Of a stretch of DNA of 64,000 nucleotides, positions 12,686-24,500 are shown in pieces. The stretch comes from Pascua guehoae. Taxonomy: Eukaryota > Basidiomycota > Tremellomycetes > Trichosporonales > Trichosporonaceae. A program made the position numbers and the translations under genes. The stretch spans positions 1,504,268 through 1,568,267 of the forward strand of contig BCJX01000003.1 of assembly GCA_001600415.1 (NCBI GenBank), read 5' to 3'. Position 1 is the stretch's first letter, and each line of letters starts with the position of its first letter. The notes beneath the pieces were generated by a model. The model saw only the letters and a list, made by a program, of their open reading frames with translations. It did not search any database and was not told where the DNA came from.

Positions 12686-13536
12686 ATCGACAGATATACT
12701 CATTCGATGACGCGCTCGTTACTCTCGCCCACGACTGATACCCGCGCTCGCGCTCAACAAGCACAGCCGTAGATGCCACGACACTCATGACCCCTATTAT
12801 ACACGCGTACACCGTACATTTCTTACATTCGTAATTGGCCGCCAAGCTGCGCGCTGCGAGCTCCACACATATCTTGATGAAAAGAAAGTATACTTGTGAT
12901 AGGGTTAGTTGGGGGCGGGGATGGGGGACATCGGTACCGACCAAGAAACGGAGCATAACGTAGGTGGAGCACGGCCAGTCAGGGCCAGTGGCCGAGAATG
13001 GCCTCGGCTGAATGGTCGGATTGTCTTGGCAACAATATGTGATGTCACAGCGGGGGTCGGAGTCTGATGATGCGTGAACGTCCTTTGATTTCAGGTCATG
13101 CAAAACGTATCAATCACCCGATAGGCCGATAAGGCACAGATTGCAACCGTGGCACACTGGACGGAGTTGGAGCTTCGGCCTGCAACGGCTGGTTTCGTGA
13201 ACATTACGAGATGCATGCATTAACCAAGCGTGCAGCTGGGACACTATCCAATGTTCCTCGAAGGACGTGGTATACGCGGCGTGTACGTGGTATACTTGAT
13301 GCTTGTGTGCATCCTTGGAATGGGAGGGTGCGCGGGAGAGGGTGTCGCATTTGTCGTGGCGTGTACACTGTGGAAATCTATAGGGAATGCGGGCGTCGAG
13401 GATCGCAGTGATGAATAGGGGTAGCTCGGGTAGGAGAGGAGAAGAGAGGACAAGGAGGGGAGGAGGAGAGAAAGTGCAGAATAAAGGCATTGGCAGAGTG
13501 CCGGCTTGCGTTGGGATACCTCTGCGGTCTGCATGC
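12686..13536. other. Tail-to-tail spacer between CSC1 and VCX1
   Basis: An 851-bp stretch holding the 3' ends of two convergent genes. No supported ORF, tRNA or repeat was found. It presumably contains both 3' UTRs and polyadenylation sites. Confidence 0.6.
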
Positions 13537-15936
13537 TCAACACGTGCCATTGTTGGTTAAGAGCATGGCGGTTTCGGAGCCCGGGTAGTACCAGAACGCA
13601 ACGGCGATGAGGAGGTAGAGGAAGACGAGGATGAGGCCCTCCATCCAGCTGTAGGTTAGTGCGTGTCCTGGGTGATGTTGGGGCAGTGGGTGGGCTGTTT
13701 GGAGGAGGTGGGGTGGGGCGTGTGGCAGGAAGGCAGGGANNNNNNNNNNNNNNNNNNNNNNNNNNNNNNNNNNNGGGGGGGGGATGTGGATGGAGGGGAT
13801 ACGGGCACTGAGACGCCCCAGACACTTCTTCGAAACAGGCCCCCAGAAACATCGGAAATACTGACTTTGTCCTACTGTCCGAGAGCGTCTGGTTGACGAT
13901 AATGACCGTGAAGAAGAGGACGATCGACTCGAATGCTGGCCCCGTTAGCACAAACACCAAAGCTAACAAAGCAGCGTTATGACACCGCTGCAGCTACGGG
14001 CACTGGTCTCCCAACTCACGGTCAAACATGAGCGTCATGGGCTTGTTGAGCGTCCACGCCAGCAGCTCCATGACGGGAATGACAAACATGGCGACCTGGA
14101 TGGACGAGCCGACGGCGACCGAGACGGCGAGGTCGATCTTGTCCTTGACCGCGACTGAGACGGCGGTAAAGTGCTCTGCGGCGTTGCCGACGACGGGGAG
14201 GAGGATCTGGGCGTTAGTGAGCGTCGGGTTTGGATAAAGTAGCCAAGCAGAGCTAGCAAGGTGATGACAGCTGGATGAATGACGCGTCTGTGCGGGACAG
14301 AACGAAAGGGGTACGGGAGAACGCAACAGATGCGCTGTCGGAACAAACGGATCTCGGACTGGCGTCGCTCTCGGACTCACCATGCCGACCCACGACTTTG
14401 AGAGCGAGGGGTTTGCCTCGCACATGCCGTTGATCGAGTCGACGAGGAACTCTGCCGTGACGCCGACAATGACGACGGTGACGACCATGAGGACAATGGT
14501 GGTGATAAAGTGCATCTGGGGCACCTCTTCGTCTTCGTCGTCCGAGTCCGAGTCGTCTGATGCGTGGTCGTTGTTGAGGGCGGGGATGGGGGCCTCGGCG
14601 TCGGACGACGCGGTGAGGGCACTGGTGGCCGCGGTGCCGTCACTCTTTGTCTCGCTGTTCTCGGGGTTTTCCTCGTCGGGGACCTTGCGGCGGCGGAGCT
14701 GGATATTCTTGCGGATGCGCCCCGGCATGGCGGCGACCTCTGGGCGGTGACGAGTGGATGTCGTCTTTCCCTCGTCTTCGTACAGGTTTGCGTGGGTCCA
14801 CATCTGGAAGACCATAAAGCTGCAGTAGATGAAGAGGAGGAGGACGGCGACGCCGTGGGACATTGCCAAGAGGTCCTTTTTCTCCACGTCGGTCATGATC
14901 CTGTTACCCTCGCTGTCGGTGCGCTGTCCAAACGAAAAGTGGAACGCAGAGGGAATGAGGACGGCAATCACCGAGATCAGGAGGAGGGAGGCATTCAGCT
15001 GCCCCGCAGTCTCCGTCATGCTCTGCTCTGCAAACCGGACACCGCCCGCGAAAAAGCAGCAGCCCAGCACCAAGAGCAGGTTTGATAAAATCGACCCGAT
15101 CAGCGACGACTGCACCACGTCGAGCTCGCACTTGATGAGCGCCAGAATCGCCACAATCAGCTCGACCGCATTGCCCAGCGTCGCATTCACGAGCCCGCCT
15201 AACGTCTGCCCCAAGCGCAGCGCCACTTCCTCGGTCGCGAATCCCAGCAGGCCGGCCAGGGGGATGATCGCAATAAACGTCATGATAAACACCACCGTGT
15301 CGCTGATGCTCTCGTTGCCGCCCTTTTTCACAAAGTACAGCGCCCACCCCACAGGGATAAACACGAGCAGCACGTTTCTGTCGTCAGTGAGTGTCACAGC
15401 TGGCACAGTTCGAGATGACGCAAGCACGTCTCAATGTGCGCGAGGGCGACATTGCGCACGACGACGCGACCCGACGCCCCATTCCACCAACGACGCGCCA
15501 CCCACAAACAATCCGTTACTCACACCCAAGACGAGAAGATAAACACTTTAAAGCTCTCCACCACGCCCGGCGCCTTGCCCACAGGCTTTTCCGGCGTGAA
15601 TAAGCTCGTCGTCACGCGCCGTACGACCCCGACATTCGGATCGGTCCGTGCGGGCGACGACCGGCGCGACGACCGGCGCGACGAGCTGTGCGTGTTGGCC
15701 GACTGCCGGTGCCGGGGACTGTTGGGGTTGTGCGGGTTGATGGGCTGGCCGTGGGACTGGGACTGCGAGTCGTCAAAGGTCGTGACGCGCCGCCGGGGGT
15801 TGAGGGGGGACGCGAGCGGCGAGTCGGGAGACGCGCCCGTGTCGTTGGTGTTGGGGTTGGTGTTTGTGTTGGTCAAGGAGCGCAGACTGTGCAGCGAGCC
15901 CCGCGGTGAGGCCGTGAGCGGCATTGGGTCGGGCAT
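13537..15936 (-). CDS. VCX1: Vacuolar Ca2+/H+ exchanger, CAX/VCX1 family
   Basis: Exchanger predicted to move Ca2+ into the vacuole against H+. Minus-strand exons are 15936-15524, 15377-14381, 14206-14020, 13935-13866 and 13648-13537 (592 residues). The two signature alpha repeats are present: GNAVELIVAILAL in the N-terminal half and GNAAEHFTAVSVAV in the C-terminal half, separated by a long acidic loop (DDSDSDDEDEE region). Conserved joins SSWVNVLLVF, VGMILLPVVGNAAEH, MTLMFDPFES and SRTNWMEG all form exactly at the chosen splice sites. An Arg/Ser-rich N-terminal tail of about 120 residues precedes the first helix, a position where plant CAX proteins have an autoinhibitory region. The last intron (13649-13865) contains an assembly gap, so its true length is unknown. 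The first intron is 146 nt and the second 174 nt, long for this window. Confidence 0.93.
13740..13774. other. Assembly gap (35 N) inside a VCX1 intron
   Basis: Thirty-five unresolved bases followed by a nine-G run, with G-rich sequence before them. The gap lies entirely in the last intron of the Ca2+/H+ exchanger gene, so the coding sequence is not interrupted. Confidence 0.98.
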
Positions 15937-16611
15937 GGGGATGCGATAGATGTAGGACGGAACGAGTGGAGTACAAGTTGGGTGTTGGTTGCACAAGTTG
16001 CAGGTCGAGTTGTGATGGAGCCAGATACTGTAGGTGCATGCTCGGTGTCTGTCTTCTGTACAGTAGGTAGGTGCAATGGATGCATGCCAAGGCCTCGCAC
16101 ATCCCGGACCAGAGATAATAATAGCATCCCGGGGGCGAGGACAGAAATAGCACAAGTGCCACTCTTTGAACCGAGGGCGCGAGGGCCTGGGTCACCCTTG
16201 GGTCGCCCTGGTCATGCGATCGTGCATCACATCGCATCGCATCAGGTTGTCTCTCATCCTGGCCCGTTGACGCGCAAACATGCCTCTCCCAAACTGCCTT
16301 CCGCTGTGCTCTACGGTACTCTGCCTGCGCCGGCGCCACGTCTCTGATCACCTGTCAAGGCACGCCTTTACGCCTGCCTTCATCTTCATCTGGCCCCATC
16401 TGGCACCTTGGATGCCCTGCATGACGTCCATGTTACAGAATCACCGCCTTTGCTATTTGTTCGTTGGCCCCCTAGCCCCACCCGCCCCTCTCTTGTTTCC
16501 CCCATACAGTACACGACTGTAACCATTACTCGCGGCCCAACTGCGCGCCCCAGAAGGGTGGTCATTGGGTTCACTGCCAGGATTCCGCTGTCGGAAATTT
16601 TTCCTCCACGG

Positions 16612-16673
16612 TTACTACTGTGCATTGTTACTACTGTGCATTGTTACTACTGTGCATTGTTACTACTGTACAT
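16612..16673. repeat. 16-nt minisatellite (TTACTACTGTGCATTG)
   Basis: Almost four perfect consecutive copies of a 16-nt unit. The perfection of the copies suggests recent expansion or active slippage. It lies in intergenic DNA upstream of VCX1. Confidence 0.95.
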
Positions 16674-16731
16674 ACAAACCTGACCGAGGCGATGAGGACA
16701 CAGCAAAGCAAAGCACAGCTGCGCTGGGCTT

Positions 16732-16824
16732 CCTGCGTGCTGCGTACTGCGTGCTGCGTGCTGTGCGCTGTGTGCTGTGCTCTGCGTGCTGTTGCGTGCT
16801 GTGTTCTGCAGGTCTGTGTGCTCA
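16732..16824. repeat. Degenerate GCTGCGT/GTGCTGT array
   Basis: About 90 bases built from variants of a 7-nt TGCGTGC/TGCTGTG unit, only about 60 bases after the 16-nt array. Short open frames across it encode Cys/Val/Leu/Ala runs and are not credible proteins. Confidence 0.8.
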
Positions 16825-17324
16825 TGTGCTTTGCGTTGCTTCTGGGTGCACTTGGCTGGCTCGCCCGTCAGTCATAGCCCTCCCAAAGAGTATACTACCA
16901 CCTGTGACGGGTTGGGGAAGGTGTTTATTTCCATTCACGGAATCACCTCTTCAGCGCGCCCATTGTACGACATTAGTCTCCTCTAGGTCCAGTGTTCGAT
17001 CCCCACTCGAGCTTCACAGCTCGATGATGGTTTCGTATCGGTGATCAAGCCAGTTGCCCACTGTGGCGCAGACAGGCCGGCAACGGATCAGTCTGGCTGG
17101 TTTGGCATTGGCCCTCCAAGAGGTCGGGACAGTCGTAGGCGCGCAGAGAGGGCCGGGTAGGCACCAACTTTTTGTTGTCAACATTCTTGCATAGCAAGGC
17201 AGCGCGCCGGCTGTCCGCAAGTGGACGTGTGCTCGAAACCACCACGCCAATTGACACTGTCTCAGCTGCGCGCCAGCTGGGGGAATCGTGCATATGGGCA
17301 AATATCTACGCTCTACATTCACAC

Positions 17325-20300
17325 TCAGGGGCTCCGGACATCCTCCATGGGGGTGCCACGGTCGCTAGCGGCGTCGCTTCCGCTGGCATCGCTGCCCGAC
17401 TCACTGCCCGACTCGCTCCCGCTCCCGTCCTCGTCACCACCAATCTGAGGCAGCTCGCGGCGTTCGACCTCGAACCCGAGCTCAGTGAAGCCCGTCTCAA
17501 CCTCGTCTGCCTTGCCCGGGTTGACCGCCACAGCACCCAGGGTGTGCGCGGGGTCGAACAGGGGGACAAAGTACTTGCGGATCACACCGCGCAAGTCGTC
17601 GAGGGTCACACCGGGAAGCTTGGCGAGCATCTCCTGGCTAAAGTTCTTGCCCACGCCACGCAGAATCTCGTCCAGGTATGCGGTAGACGCGGCAGCGCCA
17701 ACCGTCTCGGACTGACGCGCGTACGAGTACGTCATGGACGCGCGCGAACCGTCCACAATGTTGGCGTCAAGCTCAATCTGGAAGCGTTAGTTTTGATTTA
17801 GGTTCCGCCAAGGATATTCTAGATACTCACCTCACCATCCGCAAGCTGGCGGATAATCTTGCCAGCCTCACGGTACGCAATCATGGCGTTGGGGCTGCGG
17901 TATACTTCAAACCCGACAAAGCCAGACTCGTTGTCGACCTCGACGTGCGCGCCATAGGCAAGACCCGCACCGCGGATAGACTTCCACAGGTACGACTCCA
18001 TAGTGTTGAGGACGTGGGACGCGAGCTTGAGCGCAGGGAGGTCGGGGTGGTCCCAGCCGACAATGCCCTTGGCAAAGTGGTTTGAGAACGAGCCCTCGAT
18101 CGAAGCCATGGGCACGAGAACCATCTTCTTGCTCGGGTTACGGCCGAGGGCGGTAAGCGATTGCTTAGACGTCGAAAGAGGCTGCAGCGGCACACCCTCG
18201 GTGATAGGCAGGAACGACTTGGCAAGGGTCGAGCGGGGTTCCGGAAGCGACAGAATATCGCCGCCAACGGAGACACGAAGAGTGGCCGGGTTGATCAAGT
18301 GCGACCGTAGCTCCTCCAGCGCGGCAATCACCGCATCTGGGTCAGACTTGAGCTCCTCAGCCACCTTGGGGATGAAGTCGAGCAGACTCAGGAGGCTGGC
18401 AGCTTCGGATGGCGACAGCTCGGCGTCAAACGAGAGCTTGTTGACCCACGCGCGCGACACAGTCGAGCCCTCGCGCTTCTGCGCAGGGAGGTTTTGCAAC
18501 TCCTTGGCGATGATCACCTCGAGACGCTCCTTGGTGAAGATCGAGCCGTTGAGAACATCCCGCAACCAAGCGACGGCCTCGGCGTACTTTGACTTCTCAA
18601 CCTTGATCCCGACGTGGAAAGACTCGGAGAAGCATCGGCGGTACGAGAACGACGCGCTGGTGCTGATGGTAAAGTCGTTGAGCGTGTTGACAACCTCTTC
18701 GTGGCTAAGAACCGTGCCATCCGCGCGACGCACGCCAAGGTTGAACAACGACGGCTGGAAGATGGCCATGTACGGCATCAGGTGCGATGGGAGGTTGACA
18801 GCGTCGAGCAGAACGCCGACAGTCACAAAATTGGACTTGACGTGCGCAAAGTGGGTCTGGTATGGGAGCACAGTAGCGTCCGCGTTAATGTACCGCTGAA
18901 CCTCGCCATTGTCGCTGGTGGCCTTGTCCTGAGGCGCGTTGTTGATTGCAGTCTCAACCGGCACCCAGATGAGCTCAGCAGGCTGGGTGTGAGCTTTGCT
19001 CACTTCCTCAAAACCTTTCCACTCACGTTGTTGACCGGGAAGCTCGTGAGCATCTCGGGAGGAATGGGAGTCTCGCTCTCCTTCTTGGACCAGTCGAGCT
19101 TTTCCTGCTCCTTCTTCAGACCCTCCTCGCCGAGATCCTCCTTCTGCTTTCCAACACGCTCCTTCTCAACAGTCTCCAGCTCCTGAGACAGCTTGGCAGA
19201 TGGCTTGCCGATCGCAGTGACAGAAGGCGCCGAAACGTAGTACCTGGTGGTCAGTAAACGCCCTTTCTCCGTTTACCCACTTGTCCAGAAGAGCAGCCCA
19301 CTGCTCTGGGGTCCACTTCTCCAGAGTGGCAAACGCGTTCAGGTCTTCAAACGACTCTGGGAGATCTTTGCCCTTGTTGTCACCGTAGAGGAAGTCTGCA
19401 CCAATTAGCGTCATTGTGCGTTCAAGTGTACGCACCTTGGATAACAACGTCCGAGAGAACACCGGTCACGTCCGTCTCCATACGGTTAAGCATGGTGCGC
19501 TTCTCGCGACGGAGGATGCTGCCCATGCGTTCCATGTCGATGCCCTCCTCCTTGACAATGCGCTCAAGCTTGGCCTTGATCAGATCGGGCATCTCCAGGA
19601 GGTACTTCTTGGGGACGTCGTTGGCCATAATGATAAGCTCGTTGTTGTTGACACGACTGTCCGAGAAGAACCCAATGTGCGTAGCCAGAGGCTCGGGAAT
19701 CTCGATGAACTCCTTCTGCAGCGGAGAGGTTGCAGAGTACGTGAGGTAGGACGACAGCGTGTCGAGCGCAACATTCTCGAGGAAGTCGGTAGGTGCGGGA
19801 CCAAACCACACGGACATTGCCTCGCCCATCGACTCGTCCTCCTCCATAAACTCGACAACGTGTGTCTCCGGCTTTTTGATCGGGTGCGGCTCAGCAGTGG
19901 TGGTCTCCACAAACGGACGCTTCCAACCTTCAGGAGGCACGGGGCCATCCTTCATCTCCTTCAAGATGAGAGGCTCGACCTTGTCGTTGAGCACAGCAAA
20001 GAGCTCTTCAACGTTGACAGCACCGTCCATGTGCAAGCACAGGTTGTGGGGTACATAGTACTTGCCGTGGTACTCGCGGACTAGGGAAAAGTCAGCAACA
20101 GCCCTCGTCAACCTGACAGCACATACTCTGCTCGGCAGTGAGAATCCGAAGCATCTTCAGCAGACCACCAGTCTCACTGCGGTACGCAGAGGACTCAGGG
20201 TAGAGCGAACGCTGGAGCCTGGTGGGTTAGAAAAGTACCTTCGCGGTGAACCCACTGAAGAGCCATGCGGTCATAGGACTGGTTCTCGCGAGCCTGCATC

Positions 20301-21225
20301 TCGCTGTAGACGACACCAGCGTCCTCGCCCTCGCCGTTGATGTGGTGAACTTCGGTCACAAAACCGGCGTCCGTCATCGTCGGGTGGAGGATGTGGTCGA
20401 CATAGACGGGCAACATGTCGAGGAAGCCCTTGCTACCAGCCGTGGCAATGGTGTACGCCGTGTCTGCAGAGTTAGACGCCTGGTAACCAATGCCAACTCA
20501 CGGTCATTCGCTGTCCACGCGTTGGTGCCATTGCTGCCGGCGCGGTTGGCGAGCTGGTCAAGCACACCCTTGTACGGGTACGACTTGGAGCCGAGGAAGA
20601 CAAGGCTGGGATGTAAGTTGAACGTTGGGCGTCGGGTAAGCTCACTGCTCGAGCGTGTGCGGGCGGCCAGTGTCGTCAAAGACTGTTCTGTGAGCGGACG
20701 TTTGAGCGACTGGTGTGCGTACTCACTCTCGGAGCGGATCACAAAGTAGCCGTTCGTCTGATGGTCAGCAACATCAATAGCGAGCTGTATTCACAATAGG
20801 AGCTGTGAGTTAGCCACGGTTCCTTCCACAGTATGTCACTGCTTACATGAGTGGTTTCCGAGGGTCACAGTGAGACCAGTCTTCTCGCTCCTCCACTTTG
20901 AGATGCTGACAGGAGCGTACTTGAGGTCAAACGACTGGAGCAACTTGAAGTTGCCATAGTCGCGCGAGTAGGCAGAGTCGGACGGCATGGTGTTTGGAGT
21001 GAGGTCCAATGGAGCGAGAGAGGCGTAGGAACGGGCTTGGAGACCAAAAAGGGATGGAATACGGCTCTGGGTCGCTCGGGCAGAGAGATGACGCAGGGGG
21101 GTCGGTGCGGTGGCAACAGTACCAAGACGGCGAGCGTGCAAAGAGGTAGGCGTCACGAGTCGGCGGACGGGTTGGGGTTTGGCAATGTGACCCTGCAACC
21201 TCTGCAATAAAGAGGTGGGGATCAT
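17325..21225 (-). CDS. SDD3: M16C-type zinc metalloprotease (YOL098C/Sdd3-like)
   Basis: Large pitrilysin-fold peptidase. Twelve exons on the minus strand (21225-20847, 20802-20795, 20757-20727, 20682-20646, 20605-20502, 20463-20256, 20218-20127, 20080-19436, 19395-19281, 19243-19027, 18982-17831, 17777-17325) give 1,146 residues. The inverted zinc motif HTLEH is at about residues 148-152, assembled across an intron, followed by FLGSKSYPYKGVLDQLANRA, AWTANDHTAYT and HHINGEGEDAGVVYSEMQ, all typical of this subfamily rather than of Cym1/PreP. Exon 2 is only 8 nt; including it gives the family-like SSPITNGYFVI. The N-terminus (Arg-rich, no acidic residues, ending RSYASL) looks like a mitochondrial presequence, whereas the in-frame ATG at 20988 would give a cytosol-type start. 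The acidic Gly/Ser-rich tail is variable. The gene shares a 352-bp promoter with RAD4. Confidence 0.9.
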
Positions 21226-21577
21226 ACGCTCGGGGTATAGATTGGTGGCCGAGAGCGAGTGAATGTAGAAGTTTACAGAAGATGGAGTCGATGATTGTTG
21301 AAAACGACGGCAAAGGACGTCGCGGTTCTCGTTTGTGTGTCGAAATGTCACCCACACACCACGCGTGCGCGCCAAGGCACGATGGATGGAGCGGAACCTG
21401 CACACGGAGATTAGTGTCATCTCCGTTCTCCCCCCCCCCCCTCCACTCCCCGGTCCAGTCAACCACTTTCAAAGAAATGACGAAGAGCAGTCCCGTTGTT
21501 GGGGCCTGGGACGTGAATACTTGTTGACTTCTCCTCATTGCTCATCTCATTTTGACCGCCAGTCGGACTGCGACGAG
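21226..21577. promoter_or_regulatory. Divergent promoter, SDD3-like / RAD4
   Basis: A 352-bp head-to-head spacer that must supply both promoters and 5' UTRs. A run of C residues at about 21430 is its only striking sequence. No binding site was confidently recognised. Confidence 0.6.
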
Positions 21578-24500
21578 ATGAGTCGCGCAGGTCCATCACG
21601 GCCCCGCCCATCTGTGCGGAATGCGAAACCAAGCACAAAGGGAAAGAACAAGGGTGCGCAGACACATGAGACCTCTGCAGGAGGATGGCGCCCGCGCCGC
21701 CCGGCCAAAACGGGGTGGAGGGATAGATGTTGACAGATGTTGATGCACTCAGCCACCGCAATCGAGGTCCCAGACTCACCTATATCTGTCCATTCGACCG
21801 ATGCCGAAGACGACGAGTTTGAAGAGGTCGAGATTCCCGGCGGGACCGGAGGGGCGGGCTCGTCGTCGCTCCCGGCCACGCCGATCGGAGGCTCGATGGT
21901 GGGCACGTCGTTTGCCACCAGCTTGGGCGGGTCCCTTGGCGACTCGGGCACCGACGACGACTCGGATGAGGAAGGAAGGGAGCCGCAGGTCATCAGGCTT
22001 GAACTGGGTGGCGAAACGGAGGAAGACAAGGAGAAGCGGATAGCCTTAGCAATGCGCAAGTGGGTGTTCTACCGCGCCATTTCACTGACCCACGACAGGA
22101 AGCCCATAACTGCCAAGGATCGCGCTCTGCGCCTTGAGGTGCACAAGATGCACGTCATAGGGCTACTGGCATCTACACGGATACGAAACCGATGGGCAAA
22201 CAATATGCTGCTGCAGGTGAGTGTTGTTTGGCTTCCCACCTACTCACACGAAAGGCTCGTCTACTTTCCCTTCTTCCACATCCTCTGCAGGCTGCGTTTA
22301 CGATTCCTCCGAAACGGTTCCCAGACCGCGCACAGCGGTCTCGTCTCTTCTTTGAGGCCCTGCAATCGCTCGTCACATGGTGGTCGCAAGACTTTTTCGA
22401 CATCTCAGACCGGACACTCGGCTTACGTACACGCACTTGGGACGAGGTGCAGGGGATTATCGACCGCCATCCGCGCCTGTCAAAGGATGACTTGATCGGT
22501 GGCTTGTTTGCGCGCAAGATTGTCAAGCCTGAGAGCAAGAAGGGGAAAGGGAAGGGTAAAGCGAAAGACGAATACGTGACGGTCAACTTGCGAGAGCTTG
22601 CAGACGAGTTCGGCGGCGAGCGGCTCCGGACTGTCAACAGCATGATGAAGAAGGCGCTCCAACAGGAAGGTTCGCGCGACGTTTCGGCCCAGCTCTTTGT
22701 GGCCCTGGCACGTGCGTGCGGTCTCGGAGCCCGCCTCGTCGTCAGCGTCCAGGCCGTACCATGGCGAGCCGAGAAGCCCGTAGCGAAGCAGAAGAATGGC
22801 GGAGGACGGTCGATGGCAGCAAGGCAGGGCATGGGCGGCTTCATCGATAGTGCAGAAGACGAACTGGAAGAGGTTGTCATCCCAGATCCTGACAACGCGC
22901 CCTCGACACCGTCCACGCCCTCTGGGTCCAAGAGTCGTCGACTTCGGGGCGCCGGTAACCGAAAGCTGGCGGACCCAGCCGACCTGTATCGCCTGCGCAA
23001 GGTGAAGCCGCCGCCCCAGACTGTTGGATCCAAACCGAAGCGCCCCAAAAAGCATGGTAAGGAAGCGCAGGTCAGACCGACGCTGACCTGTAGATATGAC
23101 CGAACAGCCACCAGTGTTCTGGGCCGAAGTGTTCAACCGCTCCGACCAGCGGTGGATTCCTGTTGACCCCGTCAGTGGGGTTATCCGCAAAAAGGCATTG
23201 TACGAGCCCTCTAGTGATAGCGGTCCTGTGCGCTTGATCTACGTTGTGGCATTTGAAGAGGGTGAGCTGCGGCGACTACGCTTTGTATTGCGGGTCAGCT
23301 GACACTCAGATGGGTACGCACGCGACGTTACACTTCGCTACACCAAGAGCTTTAGTGCAAAGACATGCAAGCTCCGCCCACCACCACCGAAACCAGGAGA
23401 GACCGACTGGTGGGCCGAGGTGACAAGTTTTATGCAGCGACCGACACGACTGGTACGTCCACGAAACCCACAAAGGCTGACCACCGCAGAACCGAGATGA
23501 CCTCGAAGACGCGGAGCTTGAAATGAGCCAGTTCTCCGAAGGAATGCCCCTGCACATGAGCGGCTTCAAGGACCATCCTATGTAGGTTTGATCTTCTTAC
23601 TCTAACTGACCTACCAGGTACGTCCTTGAGCGTCATCTCAAGCAAACGGAGGTTATTCTCCCGAAGAGAGAAGTAGGCCGCTTCAAGGGCGAAGCTGTGT
23701 ATCGCCGCGCAAATGTCCTAGCCTGCAAGACTGCGGAGAACTGGATGCGTATGGGCCGACAGATCCGCGACAGGCAGGAACCTTTGAAGTATATCAAGCA
23801 GCGAGCCGTTACGATCCAGAAGCGGCGCGCACAGGAACTGGCCAACCTCGAAGGCGCCGAGCCGCTCCAGCAGGGGTTGTACGCAGAGTACCAGACTGAG
23901 CTCTATCGGCCACCGCCAATCCAAAATGTGAGCTTAAACGTCCTCCTGGCATCTAAGCTCACCCTGCAGGGTATCATCCCGCAGAACGCGTTTGGCAACA
24001 TTGATCTCTACGTCCCGACCATGCTGCCGGAAGGAGCCGCCCATCTCCCTTGTGAGTAACACTCGACATATGGTGCCCAACTAATCACGAAGACAAGGGC
24101 ATTGCCAAGGTTGCAAAGCAGCTCGGAGTCAGCTACGCCGAAGCAGTTGTGGGTACAGTTAGGCTAGACCCTGCGCGGTAGCTGACCCTCCAGACGTCAT
24201 TCGAGTTCAAGAAGCAGCGCGCCCTCCCTGTCATCACTGGCATCGTTGTTGCCGAGGAGAACGAGCAGACGGTGCTGGAGGCATACTGGGAATCGGCAGC
24301 TGCGGCTGAAGAACGCGAGAAGGCTCGTCGTGAGGACCGTGCGCTGAAGCGATGGAAGAAGCTCATCAATGGGATACGTGTTCGTCTCCGCCTGCGCGCC
24401 GAGTATGGGACAGGGGAAGAGCTGGACGAAGAGCATCGCAACCCTATGGCCAACCCCACTGGCGGTGGAGCTGCCCAGCGGTCTGCAATGTCCGTCATCT

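Larger units (their letters stand above)
15937..17324. other. Intergenic region with two tandem repeats
   Basis: Lies between the start of VCX1 and the stop of the M16 protease gene. It includes the VCX1 promoter and two simple-sequence arrays (annotated separately). A B-box-like TGTTCGATCC at about 16993 was examined as a tRNA remnant and rejected. No supported coding sequence. Confidence 0.6.

Noticed and set aside
16905..17020. tRNA-like B box (TGTTCGATCC) followed by CACTCGAG
   Set aside because: No T-stem pairing around the loop and no matching acceptor or anticodon arm upstream; at most a chance match or decayed fragment.
21614..21736. Alternative first intron of RAD4
   Set aside because: Also keeps the frame (123 nt) but uses the less typical donor GTGCGG and removes more of the N-terminus; kept as second choice to 21654-21752.
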